64,000 nucleotides of DNA from Lichina pygmaea (lineage: Eukaryota; Ascomycota; Lichinomycetes; Lichinales; Lichinaceae). The notes under the pieces are model-generated. The model saw nothing but the letters and a program-made list of their open reading frames with translations, made no database searches and was not told the DNA's origin. This document shows positions 44,865 to 59,702 of the stretch, one piece after another; the stretch's first letter is position 1; every line of letters starts with the position of its first letter. Location: the NCBI GenBank assembly GCA_963422465.1, contig OY730173.1, positions 2,914,001 to 2,978,000 of the forward strand. Reading direction: 5' to 3'. Both the position numbers and the translations under genes were made by a program.

Positions 44865-47800
44865 CTTTGAAGACTCTCAAGGATGAGTACCTCAGGAGTA
44901 ACCAACCCCAACTTCCCAGATGGAAAGATTAGTGTCGCCAAGCCAGACCTGTTCTACAGCGAAAGAAACAAGGTTGACGACTGGCTCATGCAACTCCAAG
45001 TCTACTTTCAATTCCAACCAGAGACGAAGCTGCCTAAGGAAAAGTGGCCACTCTTTGCAACCACTTACATGAGAGGTAATGCTTATTGATAGATCAAGCC
45101 CTACGTCAACAAACATCTCTCAGGAAACAGAGACCACGATGGCACAACAGAATGGATGATGAAATGGACACAATTCAAGGACAAGATCAAAAGGATCCTT
45201 GGACCATCTAACAAAGACAAAGTGGCTATACGAATGATCCAGCACATCAAACAACAACACTCAGCCGCAGAGTACACCACGCAGTTCAAACAATACTCAG
45301 TACTGACTGACTGGGACAACAACACCCTGATGGTCATGTACTGACGTGGACTCAAGGAAAACATGAAGGATGAAATCACCTTCGACGGACGAGCGGTTGA
45401 CACACTGGACAAACTCATCACACAAGCAATCAACATTGATGATAAACTATTCAAGCGAGCGATAGAGAAACACCATGACAGAGGATACAGCCACCCCGCA
45501 TGGCATGTGAGCAACCACTACAAGCCACCTAACAAGGCACTGCCACATAACCTATATGGCTATGCACCCATGGAACTGGATGCAGTCCACCACAAGGGAA
45601 GGTTCACGAAGGGAAGGAACAACAAAAAGGGGAAAGCACTGAAGTGCTATGCCTGTGGCAAGCTAGGCCACATGGTGAAAGACTGTTGTTCAAAGAACAA
45701 GGTGCACTGACAGCAACTTAATACGCTCAACAGAGACTGGAATGTCATCAAGCCAGAGGACCCACCAGGAGAGGCTCAGCTATCCCTTGAACAATAGGAC
45801 AACTACGATCAGACATTGGAAGCAGCCCACCAACTGGCAACATCAGGAGGCAAGGACCTACCAGAACTGACAGGTCAGGACAAGGGACAGGAGCTCTTAA
45901 CCACCTCTGATGGGGACCGAGACGAACCCATGTCTATCAAAGAAGAAATACCACAAGGAAGCTATGCTTACAGCATGGACCCACGAAATCTACGGTACAG
46001 TGAACTACAGTGGAGGCTTTGCATGAAGCACTACTGCACCTACCACAAACAACTACAAAGGTACGGAGGACATTCACCCTACCACGCCACCTGCCACAAG
46101 CATTGGGTCAATTGCGAGAAGGATGTGTGTGAGATCTATCTTTGGGACAAACACCAACACACTGTATTCCCCGGGCACACACATGATTGGCACAAACACC
46201 TCATGTTCCTACAGCAAGGCAACAACCACAACTGCTACGTCAACAATTGGCAGTACTGCCTCAAGCCTGGATGTGACAAGCATCAGCAAGACAAATTCAT
46301 GAACAGATTCCTCAGGACTGATGGGAATGGCTGGACCTATTGCCCAGTCAGTGGAAAGACACTTCAATCAGGAAAAGACTGAACTCCCTTGTCAAGGGGT
46401 GATATTGGGAGCTCAACAACACGACCCCTAGCAACGCAAAGCACCTGTGATTGCCTGTGTCACTACACGCCAACACGCCAGTACAGACATACGCACTTGT
46501 TGACTCTGGAGCCAGTGGAAACTACATTTCAAGACAACTTTACAACACCCTCGGCACTGGAAGGAGACGCAAGCAGCAGCCCTATCAGCTCACAATGGCA
46601 AATGGACAGACAGAGCTAGTCTGCCATGAGACGCAGCCAATGGAAATAGTTACCGGACACCATGCTGAAAGAATCCACCTTGATATTGTTGAGTTGGCCA
46701 CTCAGGATATCTATTTGGGGATGCCTTGGCTAAAGAAGCACAACCCAGTTGTTAACTGGAAGACAGAAGTACTCATGTTTAGGAACTGCACTAACAACAC
46801 AGCTCAGACCTGTTACCAGCCGCAGAAGGCATGGACAGATGAGGGAAGGAGTCCTCAGTAGAACCTCACCAACAGAAAGGACAACTCTCAAGAGAAGAGG
46901 TCTGCCTCAACAGGCACACCCCAGAACCAGGTGGCCAAACAGTCAGAGATGAAGAGAGAGGAAGTTGTTAACCCTCTGGAGATCCCTGAAGAGTACTGAC
47001 CTGGGTATGATAACCTCTTTCAGGAAGAGACAACAACAGCAGTGTTGCCTAAGCACCAACCTTGGGATCATGAGATCAAGTTGCAACCAGGGACAGAGCC
47101 AGGATTTGGACCAATTTACCAGTTATCAGAGAAAAAGCTCCAAGTACTTCACGAGTACCTGGAGGAAAACCTGAAAAAGAGTTTCATTCAAGAATCTCAA
47201 TCGCCAGCAGGATACCTGATACTATTTGCACCAAAGAAAGACAGAAGTCTTCGACTTTGTGTGGATTACAGGAAACTCAATAACATTACCATCAAGAACT
47301 AATACCTGTTGCCAAATGTGAACGAATTGCGAGACAGGATCAGCCAAGCTACAATCTTTACCAAGCTGGACTTGAAAGGAGCATACAACCTGATACGCAT
47401 GAAAAAAGGAGAAGAATGGAAGACAGCCTTCAGAACCTGATACGGACACTACAAGTATCTGGTTATGCTATTCGGACTCACAAACACACCAGCAACATGT
47501 CAAGCATTGATCAACAACATCATCAGAGCACACCTGGACCAAACAGCTATCACCTACCTGGACGACATTCTTGTCTACTCGAACACGCAACAAGAACATA
47601 CCAAACATGTGAAGGATGTTCTACGATACCTACAAGAGGCAGGGCTCAAGCTCAACCCAAAGAAATGTGAGTTCAACAAACTGGAAGTTGAATTCCTCGG
47701 ATACATCATAGGGATTGAAGAGATCAAGATTGACCCTGAGAAAATCAAAGCGATTCAGCAATAGCCAACACCGACATCAGTTAAGGAAGTACAAGCCTTC

Positions 47801-49851
47801 CTAGGATTTGCCAACTTCAACTGACAGTTCATCAAGAACTACTCACAGATGGCAACACCACTGACAGAACTCACAAAGAAGGACGTGGAGTACTGGTGGA
47901 CGGAGAGACAACAAAAAGTATTCCAACAGCTCAAGGACACTTGCGCCAAGGAACCAGTTCTCCTCAACTTCAAGACAGGCCAACCTACACAAATCAAGAT
48001 GGACGCTTCAGATCAGGCAGTGGGAGCATGTCTATGCCAACAGGCAGACAGCAAGTGGCACCCAGTTGCCTACTACTCATGAAAAATAACACAAGCAGAA
48101 CAAAACTATGATATCCACAATAAAGAGCTACTGGCAGTTGTCAACGTACTTGAACACTGGAGAGTGTATGTGGAAAGTAGTTCTGAACTCACTATTCTCA
48201 CAGACCACAAGAATCTGACAATGTTCACAACAACCAAGAAGCTGAACAGATGGCAAGTCAGATAGGCTGAACTCCTAGGGCAACACAAGTTCAAGATCTT
48301 GTACACCCCTGGACAAGACAATGGGAGAGCAGACACACTAAGCTGACGAAAAAACTACATGGAAGATGATGAACACCAAGGAACAATCTTACAGCAGGAC
48401 CAGCAAGGAAACCTGGTGCCTCAACCACAGATCAACAAGCTCACGGCAGAAGACACTGAAGAACTAATAAGGAACTACCATGATAATCCAGCACATAGTC
48501 ACCCAGGAATCTCCAAGACCACAGACCTTATCCAACAGGTAGGGAACAATGTCATTAACCTCTGACAACATGTCACAAACTACATCAGCAAGTGTCTACT
48601 ATACCAGAAAAACAAACATGGAAGACATAAGCCATACAGAGAAGAACACCCAAACACAATACTGAGAGGCCTGTGGGAAGACATGTCAATGGACTTCATC
48701 ACAAAGCTACCCAAGTCCAAAGACCCAGTCACAGGAATCACCTACAACTTGATTATGGTGATAGTGGACAGATTCACAAAATATCTAATAGTGGTACCAT
48801 TCAAGAAGACCCACACAGCAGAACAGTTGGAACACCTCTTACTGGACAGATTGGTCAGACCACGGAGTTCTGATCACGATCATTACAGACAGAGATAAAC
48901 TCTTCACATCCAACTACTGGAAGACAATCAGTGCAGCCATAGGAACAAAACCCAAAATGTCTACGGCCTATCACCCACAAACTGACAGCCAGACAGAGTA
49001 AGCAAACCAAGTCCTGGAGACTTACTTACAGCATTACATCAACAAGACCCACAGCAATTGGGTACAGTTATTACCAGTGGCACAGCTGGCAATCAACCAG
49101 CACAGATCAGACTCAACAAAGGAATCACCATTTTTTGCCAATTTTGGACAACATGTGAACATCGGGATGCCAAGCAGAGCTTCACCAAACACGGAGAAAG
49201 CACTCCAGCACGACAAGCTCCTACAACAAACACACACAATGATGAGGCACTACCTTCAAGAGACCTCGGAAAGAATGCAACATCAAATAGACAAGAAATT
49301 GAAAATGGCACCTCAGCTAAAGAAGGGGGATAAAGTCTACCTCCTCACAAGAAATTGGAGAATGAAGAAACCAAGAACAAAGAAACTGGACCATGTTAAG
49401 GTCAGACTATTTTCAGTCGAAGAAAAAACTGGACCAGTCAACGTCAGACTGCGACTACTGAGAGACGCTCGGGTACACCCAAACTTTCACATCTCAATGA
49501 TCAAATTAGCCGACCAGAGCACACCCTTGCAGGAAACATTTCATTACCAACCAGAGGAAGAACAGGAATTCGAGGCCGAACAGATTCTGAAGAGAAAAGG
49601 TCAGCGATACCTTGTCAAGTGGAAAAACTACCCAGACTTGGAAAATACCTGGGAGCCACTCAGGAACCTCGCGAACTGCCAGCTCCTCCTGCAGCAGTTC
49701 CGGCAGAAGCAGGACTGAACAGCTCAGCCTGCAGCGCAGACACGTCAATGACTGTTGCTGACAAGTCTTCACCATCCGCCTCCATTTCAGCAACAAGGCA
49801 CTGGAGCTTCTTCTTTGCTCAACCCTCAGCACCCTCAAGAACCTTTCGCTT

Positions 49852-50137
49852 TCAGGACACACAAGCCTGCAGCTTGGCAAGCTGCTTAACAAGAGCATCC
49901 CGCTTGGCCTCATCGACAGCCAAATCCTCATGAAGGTTATCCCGAGTCATGTTCAGTGACTCCCAAGAAAGTGACACACAGGACTTCCCACGACAAGTGC
50001 ATTCAGCGCACTTCAACTTATCATTGTCATCAGACATTCAGAAGCAGGGCTTGTGGTTCAAAACACAGAAGTCACACAGAGCAAGTGACACAAAGTTATG
50101 ATCACAGATCTGGGCTGCCAGTTGGTTTCGGTAAGCA
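49852..50137 (-). pseudogene. E3 antisense frame, C-type
   Basis: The same antisense region as E2, in decayed form: the second half-cluster (CAEC...KSC) and the following helical stretch (NLHEDLAVDEAKRDALVKQL) are recognisable, and the CDFC half lies further upstream on the minus strand. Confidence 0.5.
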
Positions 50138-50204
50138 GAGGCACGTGATTTTGCAGACATACTCAAGAATTCATTGGGACAATGAATGAAGGAGAGGAGG
50201 GTAG

Positions 50205-50804
50205 TGTTACAACCCAGGGGATAGGAGCCACTTATTTATAGGCAATCAGGCTGTGGGCCAGGCAAGAGGACACTATGGAAGTCAAGTGACCAACCAACAA
50301 GGGGTCACGTGACTGTCGAGACACACACGGGAGTCTCAACACAGCATGCATGAAGTATCAAGACAATCTCACCAGTCTTGACGCAGGATGCATGAAGCAT
50401 CAAGACAATCTTACCAGTCTTGACACAGGATGCATGAAGCATCAAGACAATCTCACCAGTCTTGACACAGGGTGCATAACATGGTGGGACTGTCAAGACA
50501 ATCTCACCCGTCTTGACATCAAGACTGTCAAGACAATCTCGATCATCTTGACAGGCCAGCACTATATAGTCCGGCAATAGTTCCCTTATGGAACAATCGT
50601 CTTCAACTCATGTTGTGATCCAGACAACTAGATCTACTTCAATACAATCCTTTGTACAAAGCTGTTGATCAGGTGTCACCACCACCACATTCCACCAAAC
50701 CCCTTCGCACTCCTTGACACTCCTCTCCTGTGAGAACCAACCCACCTTCCACCTCTCACCCTAATCCTATACTTGGATAGGACAGTACAGTACAGACCGC
50801 AACA
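50205..50804 (+). repeat. E3 3' LTR, C-type (600 bp)
   Basis: TGTTACAACCCAGGGG...GACCGCAACA, followed by target duplication CCTTC. Confidence 0.92.
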
Positions 50805-50809
50805 CCTTC

Positions 50810-50907
50810 GCACTCCTTGACACTCCTCTCCTGCGAGAACCAACCCACCTTCCACCTCTCACCCTAATCCTATACTCGGATAGGATGGTACAGTACAGAC
50901 CACAACA
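50810..50907 (+). repeat. E1 3' LTR, second part
   Basis: The terminal 98 bp of the D-type LTR, ending ACCACAACA, followed by ATGTA, where B' resumes. Confidence 0.9.
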
Positions 50908-53867
50908 ATGTAGTGTTGTAGATACTGCTCCATTGTCTGGTTTGTCTGCTCATTTTGTCTGTCAGTCTGTGGGTGGTAGGATGTTGACATCCTTGTATCA
51001 ATGCCAAGTTGCCTTGTACACGTGTTCCAGAATTTTGAGGTGAAGAGTTTGTCTTGATCTGAGATGATCATCTTTGGTAGCCCTCAGTGGCTTACCAACT
51101 CTTTGAGTAGGACATTCACAAGTTTGTTTGTGGTTCCTGACTCTTTCCATGGGACCAGGTGGGTGTATTTGGTGAGCTTGTCAACAATCACCAAAATACT
51201 ATCATACATCACCTTTGTTGCTGGGTCTGTTGACTTTGGCAACTTGACCACAAAATCCATCATGATAGTTTCCCATAGTGCCTCAGGTAAGTCCATCTGC
51301 TGTGCCTGCCTGTAGGGCTTATGTCTTGATGGTTTGTTCTTCGCACACTGTTCACAGTTGCAAATGAACTCTGTCACCTTGCACTTCATTCTGTCAAAGC
51401 AGTAGTTCCTTTGGATTTTCTCTAAGGTTTTATCTTGCCCAGGGTGTCTGTGCAAAGGCCTGTCATAGTGCCTCCGGATCACCTCCTCTTGTGCTCTCTC
51501 TGGCACAATTTCCTTTTTGTTTACCACCTTGTGGCCAAGGGTAAGGAGTGGACTCTTTGTTTCAGTTGTTGCCAGTTGGGGTTAGGCATAGACCAAAGTT
51601 TGTCTTTTTGTTGTTAGGATTGGGTGTTTCTCTGTTATTTTCTTGTCCATCAGGTCTGGTCGCCTGCTGAGTGTGTCCGCTCAGGTGTTCTCAGTGCCTT
51701 TTCAGTAGAGGATTTGAAAGTTGTATGATGCCAACAACTCTGCCTATTAAACTTGTTGTCAGTTTAGCTTCTTTGTTGTTGTGAAGTAAGCTAAGTTCTT
51801 GTGGTCTGAGTACACATCCACTGTGTATTTTACTCTCTCCAAGTAAGGCCTCCATTCTTGGAATATGTTGACAATTGCTAACAACTCTTTGTCATGAACA
51901 TTGTACCTCAGTTCTGGGCCAGAGAACTTTCTTGATCAATACATGACAGGGTGTAAGCAGTTGTCAGTGTCTGGTTGACACAAGCAGGATCCCAATACTT
52001 GGTCTGAGGCATCAGTTTCCAGAGTAATCCTCTTCTCAGGATCAAACAATGCCAAAATAGGTGTGGAGATGAATTTATCCTTCAACTCCTGGAAGGCCGC
52101 TTGTTAGCTCTCCCCCCACCTAAAAGATTTATTCTTTCTGGTTAACTCTGTTAAGACTGCTGCTGTTCTTGAGTAGTCCTTGATGAATCATCAGTAGAAG
52201 TTTGCAAATCCTAGGAAGGATTGTACTTCTTTGAGGCTTTTGGGTGTTGGCCAGTCTTGTACTGCTGCTGTCTTCATGTTGTCCATTCAGATTCCTTCTG
52301 TTGTTAGGATCAACCCTAAATATTCCACTTCTTTCATGTGGAAAACACTCTTATCAAGGTGTAACCTTATGCCTGCTCTCTGGAGCACATGTAAGATCTT
52401 CTTAACATGCTGTTTATACTTCTCCAAGGTTCCATTGGTATATACCAAGATATTGTTGATGTAGGCAGTGACAAATATGTCTAAGTATTATCAGAGGACA
52501 GTGTTAATAAGTGATTGGAATGTCACCAGTGCATTCGTAAGACTGAATAGCATCACAGTATACTTGTAGTGCCTGTACCTTGTACAAAAGGCTGCCTTCC
52601 ATTCTTTGCTGTCTTTCATCCTAACCAGGTTGAAAGTACCTCAAATATCAAACTTGGTAAACTATTTGGCTTCTTGGATCTGGTCTTGGATTTCTGATAT
52701 CAATGGCAGTGGGTAGTGGTTTTTCACTGTAATCACATTTAGCCACTGATAATCAACACACAGTTGAAGTTTACTGTCTTTCTTTAGCACAAACAATATC
52801 AGGTATCCAGCTGGTGATGTTGAAAGTCTTATGAACTCTTTCACAAGGTTCTTGTCCAGGTAGTCTCTCAGGGCCTCAAGCTCTTTTGCTGACAGAGTGT
52901 AGATAGGACTGTGTGTGGGTTTTTTTCTGTCTTCCAGTGGAATCTTGTAGTCCCACTCCTGATATTCTGGTAGTGTTGTGATCACTGTTTCTTTGAACAT
53001 CTCCTGGTATTCTTTATACTCACTTGGCAACTGCAGTGCCTGAGTCTTGCCCACGGCGTCTTGCGTGGTGCAAAGTTGTTGTGTTCAGAGCTTTATCCAG
53101 ACTACACAGGCCTGCCCTTGCTGGTGGTATTTCTTCCACTGTGTTAGTGAGATTTCCTTAATCATCACTCCTGGTTCTGACTTGACCAGTGTCTTATCCG
53201 GAAAGACTAGTTGCTTTCTTTTCCAGTCAATCCTTGGGTTTTACTTCTCCAACCACAGAAGTCCCAATATAACTTTGTGTGGTATCCTGACCAAGTCAAA
53301 TTCCTCTGTTCCAATTGTTGTGCTATAGACACTCAGTCTCAGACTCTTGGTCTCCTTTGTCACTTGTCCTTCGTCTTTGCAGAGTAGTGTTCTGTCCACT
53401 ACTGTCAACTGGTAAGGGTCTTTCTTGCCCTGGACTGGAGCCTTGTTTCTTCTGGCAAAGCTTTCTGATATAAAGTTGCCAGTTGCACCAGAGTTGATCA
53501 TGGCCTTAGCCAACCACCTATTGACTCTGATCTTGATGTGAAAGTGCAGGCTGCAGACTGTTGTGTCAAGGCTTGGCTTGACTCCTTCCTCCTGGGGTGT
53601 TGTCTTGCCTGCTCTTCCAACCCTGGTTTTGAAGAGTGCTGCTAGTTTTTTGAGCTGCCTAGACCCTGGGCCTGATGCTCTACCATGTGTTGTTTGCATT
53701 GTGTGGTGGTGTCTCTGACCTGTGTGACACTAAGAGTATTGTCAACCTATCGTGACACTTGCGTCTTCCCTATTTCTGATAGGGTTGTGTCCTGTCACTG
53801 AAGGACAGGTTTGTCAGAGACTGGTGGTGGCTGGGTTTCTTTGTTGTCAACCTGTTCCTCCATGTAG

Positions 53868-54361
53868 TGTTACGACCCAGGAGGAACACAGTCTTTATAT
53901 ACTCACAGAAAGCAGCAGACAGGATACTGGACAGAAGTACCAGACAGTGTGACACGGGAACTGGTCACGTGACCGGCAAGACAAACCAGGGGTTGCTCGC
54001 CGCAGCATGCATATGCACGAACAAGTGAGCAAAGTGAGCAGAGCTCACCCAGCTTGCTGCAGCGTGCATGAAAAGTGAGCAAAGTGAGCAGAGCTCACTC
54101 TGCTCACAAACTGGGCACTATATAGTCTGGCGATAGTTCCCCAATGGAACAATCATCTTCAACTCATGTTGTGATCCAGACAACTAGATCTACTTCAATA
54201 CAATCCTTGGGTACAAAGCTGTTGATCAGGTGTCACCACCACCACGTTCCACCAAACCTCTTCGCACTCCTTGACACTCCTCTCCTGCGAGAACCAACCC
54301 GCCTTCCACCTCTTGCCCTAATCCTATACTCAGATAGGACAGTACGGTACAGACCGCAACA
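53868..54361 (+). repeat. E4 5' LTR, D-type (494 bp)
   Basis: Two GTGAGC/GCTCAC units at 54025-54107; ends ACCGCAACA. Confidence 0.92.
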
Positions 54362-57300
54362 CTTTGAAGACTCTCAAGGATGAGTACCTCAGGAGCAACC
54401 AACCCCAACTTCCCAGATGGAAAGATTAGCGTTGCCAAGCCAGACCTGTTCTACAGCGAAAGGAACAAGGTCAACGACTGGCTCATGCAACTCCAAGTCT
54501 ACTTTCAATTCCAACCAGAGACAAAGCTGCCTAAGAACAAGTGGCCCCTCTTCGCAACCACTTACATGAGAGGCAATACTTATTGATGGATCAAGCTCTA
54601 CGTCAACAAATATCTCTCAGGAAACAGAGACCACAACAGCACAACAGAATGGATGACAAAATAGACACGATTCAAGGACAAGATCAAAAGGATTCTTGGA
54701 CTATCTAACAAAGACAAAGTGGCTATACGAATGATCCAGCACATCAAACAACAACGCTCAGCCGCAGAGTACACCACACAGTTCAAACAATACTCAGTAC
54801 TGACTGACTGGGACAACGACGCCCTGATAGTCATGTACTGATGTAGACTCAAGGAAAACATGAAGGATGAAATCACCTTCGACAGACAAGCAGTCAACAC
54901 ACTGGACAAACTCATCACACAAGCAATCAACATTGATGACAAGCTATTCGAGTGAGTGATGGAGAAACACCACGACAGAGGATACAGCCACCCTGCATAG
55001 CATGTGAGCAACCACTACAAGCTGCCTAACAAGACACTGCCACATAACCCATATGGCTATGCACCTATGGAACTGGATGCAGTCCACCACAAGGGAAGGT
55101 TCACGAAGGGAAGGAACAACAAAAAGAGGAAAGCACTGAAGTGCTATGCCTGTGGCAAGCTAGGCCACATAGCGAAAGACTGTTGTTCAAAGAACAAGGT
55201 GCACCAACAGCAACTTAATACGCTTGACGGAGACTGGAATGTCATCAAGCCAGAGGACCCACCAGGAGAGGCTCAGCTATCCCTCAAACAATAGGACAAC
55301 TACGATCAGACATTGGAAGCAGCCCACCAACTGGCAACATCAGGAGGCAAGGATCTACCAGAACAGACAGGTCAGGACAAGGGATAGGAGTCCTTAACCA
55401 CCTCTGATGGGGACCAAGACAAACCCACATCTATCAAAGAAGAAATACCACAAGGAAGCTATGCTTACAGCATGGACCCACAAAATCTACAGCACGGTGA
55501 ACTACAGTGGAGGTTTTGCACAAAGCACTACTGCACCTACCACGAACAACTACAAAGGTACAGAGGACATTCACCCTACCACACCACCTGCCACAAGCAT
55601 TGGGTCAATTGTGAGAAGGATGTGTGTGAGATCTATCTTTGGGACAAACACCAACACACCGCATTCCCTGGGCACACACATGATTGGCATGAACACCTCA
55701 TGTTCCTACAGCAAGGCAACAACTACAACTGCTACATCAACAATTGGCAGTACTGCCTCAAGCCTGGATGTGACAAGCATCAGCAAGACAAATTCATGAA
55801 CAGATTCCTCAGAACTGATGGGAATGGCTGGACCTATTGCCCAGTCAGTGGTAAGACACTTTGATCAGGAAAAGACTGAACTCCCTTGTCAAGGGGCAAC
55901 ATCAGGAGCTCAACAACATGACCTCTAGCAACACAAAGCACCTGTGATTGCCTGTGTCACTACACGCCAACACGCCAGTACAGACATACACACTTGTTGA
56001 CTCTGGAGCCAGTGGAAACTACATCTCAAGACAACTTTACGATACCCTCAGCACTGGAAGGAGACGCAAGCAGCAGCCCTATCAGCTCACGATAGCAAAT
56101 GGACAGACAGAGCTAGTCTGCCATGAGACACAGCCAATGGAAATAGTTACCAGACACCATGCTGAAAGGATCCACCTTGATATTGTCGAGTTGGCCACTC
56201 AGGATATCTATTTGGGGATGCCTTGGCTAAAGAAGCACAACCCAGTTGTTAACTGGAAGACAGGAGTACTCACATTTAGGAACTGCACTAACAACACAGC
56301 TCAGACCTGTTACCAGCCGCAGAAGGTGTGGACAGATGAGGGAAGGAGTCCTCAGTGGAACCTCACTGACAGAAAGGACAACTCTCAAAAGAAGAGGTCT
56401 GCCTTGACAGGCATACCCCAGAACCAGGTGGCCAAACAGTCAGAGATGAAGAGAGAGGAAGTTGTTAACCCTCTGGAGATCCCTGAAGAGTACTGACCTG
56501 GGTATGATAACCTCTTTCAGGAAGAGACAACAACAGCAGTGTTGCCTAAGCACCAAACTTGGGATCATGAGATCAAGTTGCAACCAGGGACAGAGCCAGG
56601 ATTTGGACCAATTTACCAGTTATCAGAGAAAGAGCTCCAAGTACTTCGTGAGTACCTGGAGGAAAACCTGAAAAAGAGTTTCATTCGAGAATCTCAATCA
56701 CCAGCAGAATACCCAATACTATTTGCACCAAAGAAAGACAGAAGTCTTTGACTTTGTGTGGATTACAGGAAACTCAACAACATTACCATCAAGAACTGAT
56801 ATCTGTTGCCAAATGCAAACAAATTGCGAGACAGGATCAGCCAAGCTACAATCTTTACCAAGCTGGACTTGAAAGAAGCATACAACCTGATACGCATGAA
56901 AGAAGGAGAAGAATGGAAGACAGCCTTCAGAACCTGATACAGACACTACAAGTATCTGGTTATGCTATTCGGACTCACAAACACACCAGCAACATGTCAA
57001 GCATTGATCAACAATGTCATCAGAGCACACCTGGACCAAACAGCTATCACCTACCTGGACAACATTCTTGTCTACTCGAGCACACAACAGGAACATACCA
57101 AACATGTGAAGGATGTTCTACAATGCCTACAACAGGCAGAGCTCAAGCTCAACCCAAAGAAATGCGAGTTCAACAAACCAGAAGTTGAATTCCTTGGATA
57201 TGTTATAGGGATTGAAGAGATCAAGATTGACTCTGAGAAAATCAAAGTGATTCAGCAATAGCCAACACTGATGTCAGTTAAGGAAGTACAAGCCTTCCTA

Positions 57301-59344
57301 GGATTTGCCAACTTCAACTGACAGTTTATTAAGAACTACTCACAGATGGCAACACCACTAACAGAACTCACAAAGAAGGACGTGGAGTACCGGTGGACAG
57401 AGAGACAACAAAAAGCATTCTAACAGCTCAAGGACACTTGCGCCAAGGAACCAGTTCTCCTCAACTTCAAGACAGGCCAACCAACACAAATCAAGACAGA
57501 CACTTCAGATCAGGCAGTGGGAGCATGTCTATGCTAACAGGCAGACAGCAAGTGGCACCCAGTTGCCTACTACTCACGAAAAATGACACAAGTGGAACAA
57601 AACTATGATATCCACGATAAAGAGCTACTGGCAGTTGTCAACGCACTCAAACACTGGAGAGTGTACACGGAAAGCAGTTCTGAACTCACTGTTCTCACAG
57701 ACCACAAAAATCTGACAACATTCACAACAACCAAGAAGCTGAACAGATGGCAAGTCAGATGGGCTGAACTCCTAGGGTAACACAAGTTCAAGATCTTGTA
57801 CACCCCTGGACAAGACAACAGAAGAGCAGACGCACTAAGCTGACGAAAAGACCACATGGAAGATGATGAACACCAAGGAACAATCTTACAGCAGGACCAG
57901 CAAGGAAACCTGGTGCCTCAACCACAGATCAACAAGCTCACAGCAGAAGACACTGAAGAACTAATAAGGAACTACCATGATAATCCAGCACATAGTCACC
58001 CAGGAATCTCCAAGACCACAGACCTTATCCAACAGGCAGGGAACAATGTCATTAACCTCTGACAACATGTCACAAACTACATCAGCAAGTGTCTACTATG
58101 CCAGAAAAACAAACATGGAAGACATAAGCTATACAGAGAAGGACACCTGAACACGATACCAAGAGGCCTGTGGGAAGATGTGTCAATGGACTTCATCACA
58201 AAGCTACCCAAGTCCAAAGACCCAGTCACAGGAATCACCTACGACTTGATTATGGTGATAGTGGACAGATTCACAAAATATCTAATAGCAGTACTATTCA
58301 AGGAGACCCACACAGCAGAACAGTTGGGACATCTTTTACTAGACAGATTGGTCAGAGACCACGGAGTTCCAATCACGATCATTACAGACAGAGACAAACT
58401 CTTCACATCCAACTACTGGAAGACAATCAGTGCAGCCATGGGAACAAAACCCAAAATATCTACGGTCTATCACCCATGAACTGACAGCTAGACAGAGTGA
58501 GCAAACCAAGTCCTGGAGACTTACTTACAGCATTACATCAACCAGACCCACAGCAATTGAGTACAGTTATTATCAGTGGCACAGCTGGCAATCAACCAGC
58601 ACAGATCAGACTCAACAAAGGAATCACTATTTTTTGCCAATTTTGGATAACATGCAAACATCAGGATGCCAAGCAGAGCTTCACCAAACACAGAGAAAGC
58701 ACTCCAACATGACAAGCTCCTACAACAAACACACACAATGATGAGGCACTACCTTCAAGAGACCTCAGAAAGAATGCAACATCAAATAGACAAGAAATCA
58801 AAAATGGCACCTCAGCTAAAGAAGGGGGATAAAGTCTACCTCCTTACAAGAAATTGGAAAACAAAGAAACTAAAGACAAAGAAACTTGACAACATCAAGG
58901 TCAGACTATTTTCAGTCAAAGAAAAAACAGGACTAGTCAACATCAAGATACAACTACCAAGGGATACCAGAGTCTATCCAAACTTTCATATATCAATGAT
59001 TGAACCAGCTGACCAGAGCACACCCTTGCAGGAAACATTCCATTAGCAACCTGAAGAAGAACAAGAGTTCAAGGTTGAACAGATCCTGGCTAGAAAAGGT
59101 CAGCAATACCTTGTCAAGTGGAAAGGATACCCAGACTCAGAAAATACCTGGGAACCACTCAAGAACCTCGCGAACTGCCAGCTTCTTCTGCGACAGTTTT
59201 GGCAGGAGCAGGACTGAACAGCTCAGCCTGCAGGAGGGATGTGTCAATAACTGATCAAGTCAAATCCTCACTATCCGACTCCATCTCTTTCACCAAGCAC
59301 TGAAGCTTCTGCCTCGCACAGACCTTGGCGCCCTCTAACACCTT

Positions 59345-59587
59345 TCACTTCTGAGACAGACAAGCCTGCACTGTGGCAAGTTGTTCAAAGAGTGTATCGT
59401 GTGTTGCCTCATCAGTGGCAACATCCTCACAGAGGTTGTCCCGGGACATGTTCAAAGATTCCCAGGACACAGAGACACAAGACCTTCCGCACTGAGTGCA
59501 CGCAGCACATTTCAACTTATCATCTTCTCCCAGCATCTGGAAGCACAGACAACCACAGAGAACACAAAAGTCGCAGGGCGTACGCAA
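59345..59587 (-). pseudogene. E4 antisense frame with Zn2Cys6-type cluster (D-type)
   Basis: An open 80-codon stretch with C-x2-C-x6-C-x11-C-x2-C-x6-C at 59477-59575 and a following helix (NLCEDVATDEATHDTLFEQL), nearly the same as in E1. Confidence 0.6.
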
Positions 59588-59702
59588 AACAAAACCCTGA
59601 TCGCAGATTTGAGCAGCCAGCTGAGTTCGGCTAACAGTCGCACGTGACTTTAGAGGTATGACCAGATTTCATCAAGATGATGAAAGATGGAGAGGAGGAT
59701 AG

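Larger units (their letters stand above)
44265..50804 (+). mobile_element. Gypsy element E3 (C-type LTR), inserted in the E1 3' LTR
   Basis: Target duplication CCTTC (44260-44264 and 50805-50809). Parts: 5' LTR 44265-44864, gag 44883-45.7 kb (CYACGKLGHMVKDC), Cys/His modules 45.8-46.4 kb, protease 46.45-46.9 kb, RT 47.0-47.8 kb, RNase H 47.85-48.3 kb, integrase 48.4-49.15 kb, chromodomain 49.56-49.7 kb, antisense frame 49.85-50.15 kb, 3' LTR 50205-50804. The LTRs are of equal length but differ by several percent, almost all transitions. Broken at about twenty places. Confidence 0.92.
28973..50907 (+). mobile_element. Gypsy element E1 (D-type LTR), with nested L2, E2 and E3
   Basis: Inserted in the integrase region of B'; target duplication ACGTA/ATGTA (28968-28972 and 50908-50912, one transition apart). 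Parts: 5' LTR, gag 29586-30.4 kb (knuckle CYVCGKLGHMVKDC), Cys/His module region split by LINE L2 (resumes at 39630), protease ~40.1-40.5 kb, RT ~40.7-41.4 kb, RNase H ~41.5-41.9 kb, integrase ~42.1-42.8 kb, chromodomain ~43.25-43.35 kb, antisense frame 43.5-43.75 kb, 3' LTR split by E3. Net length is about 6.4 kb. It is broken at roughly two to three dozen places. Confidence 0.9.
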
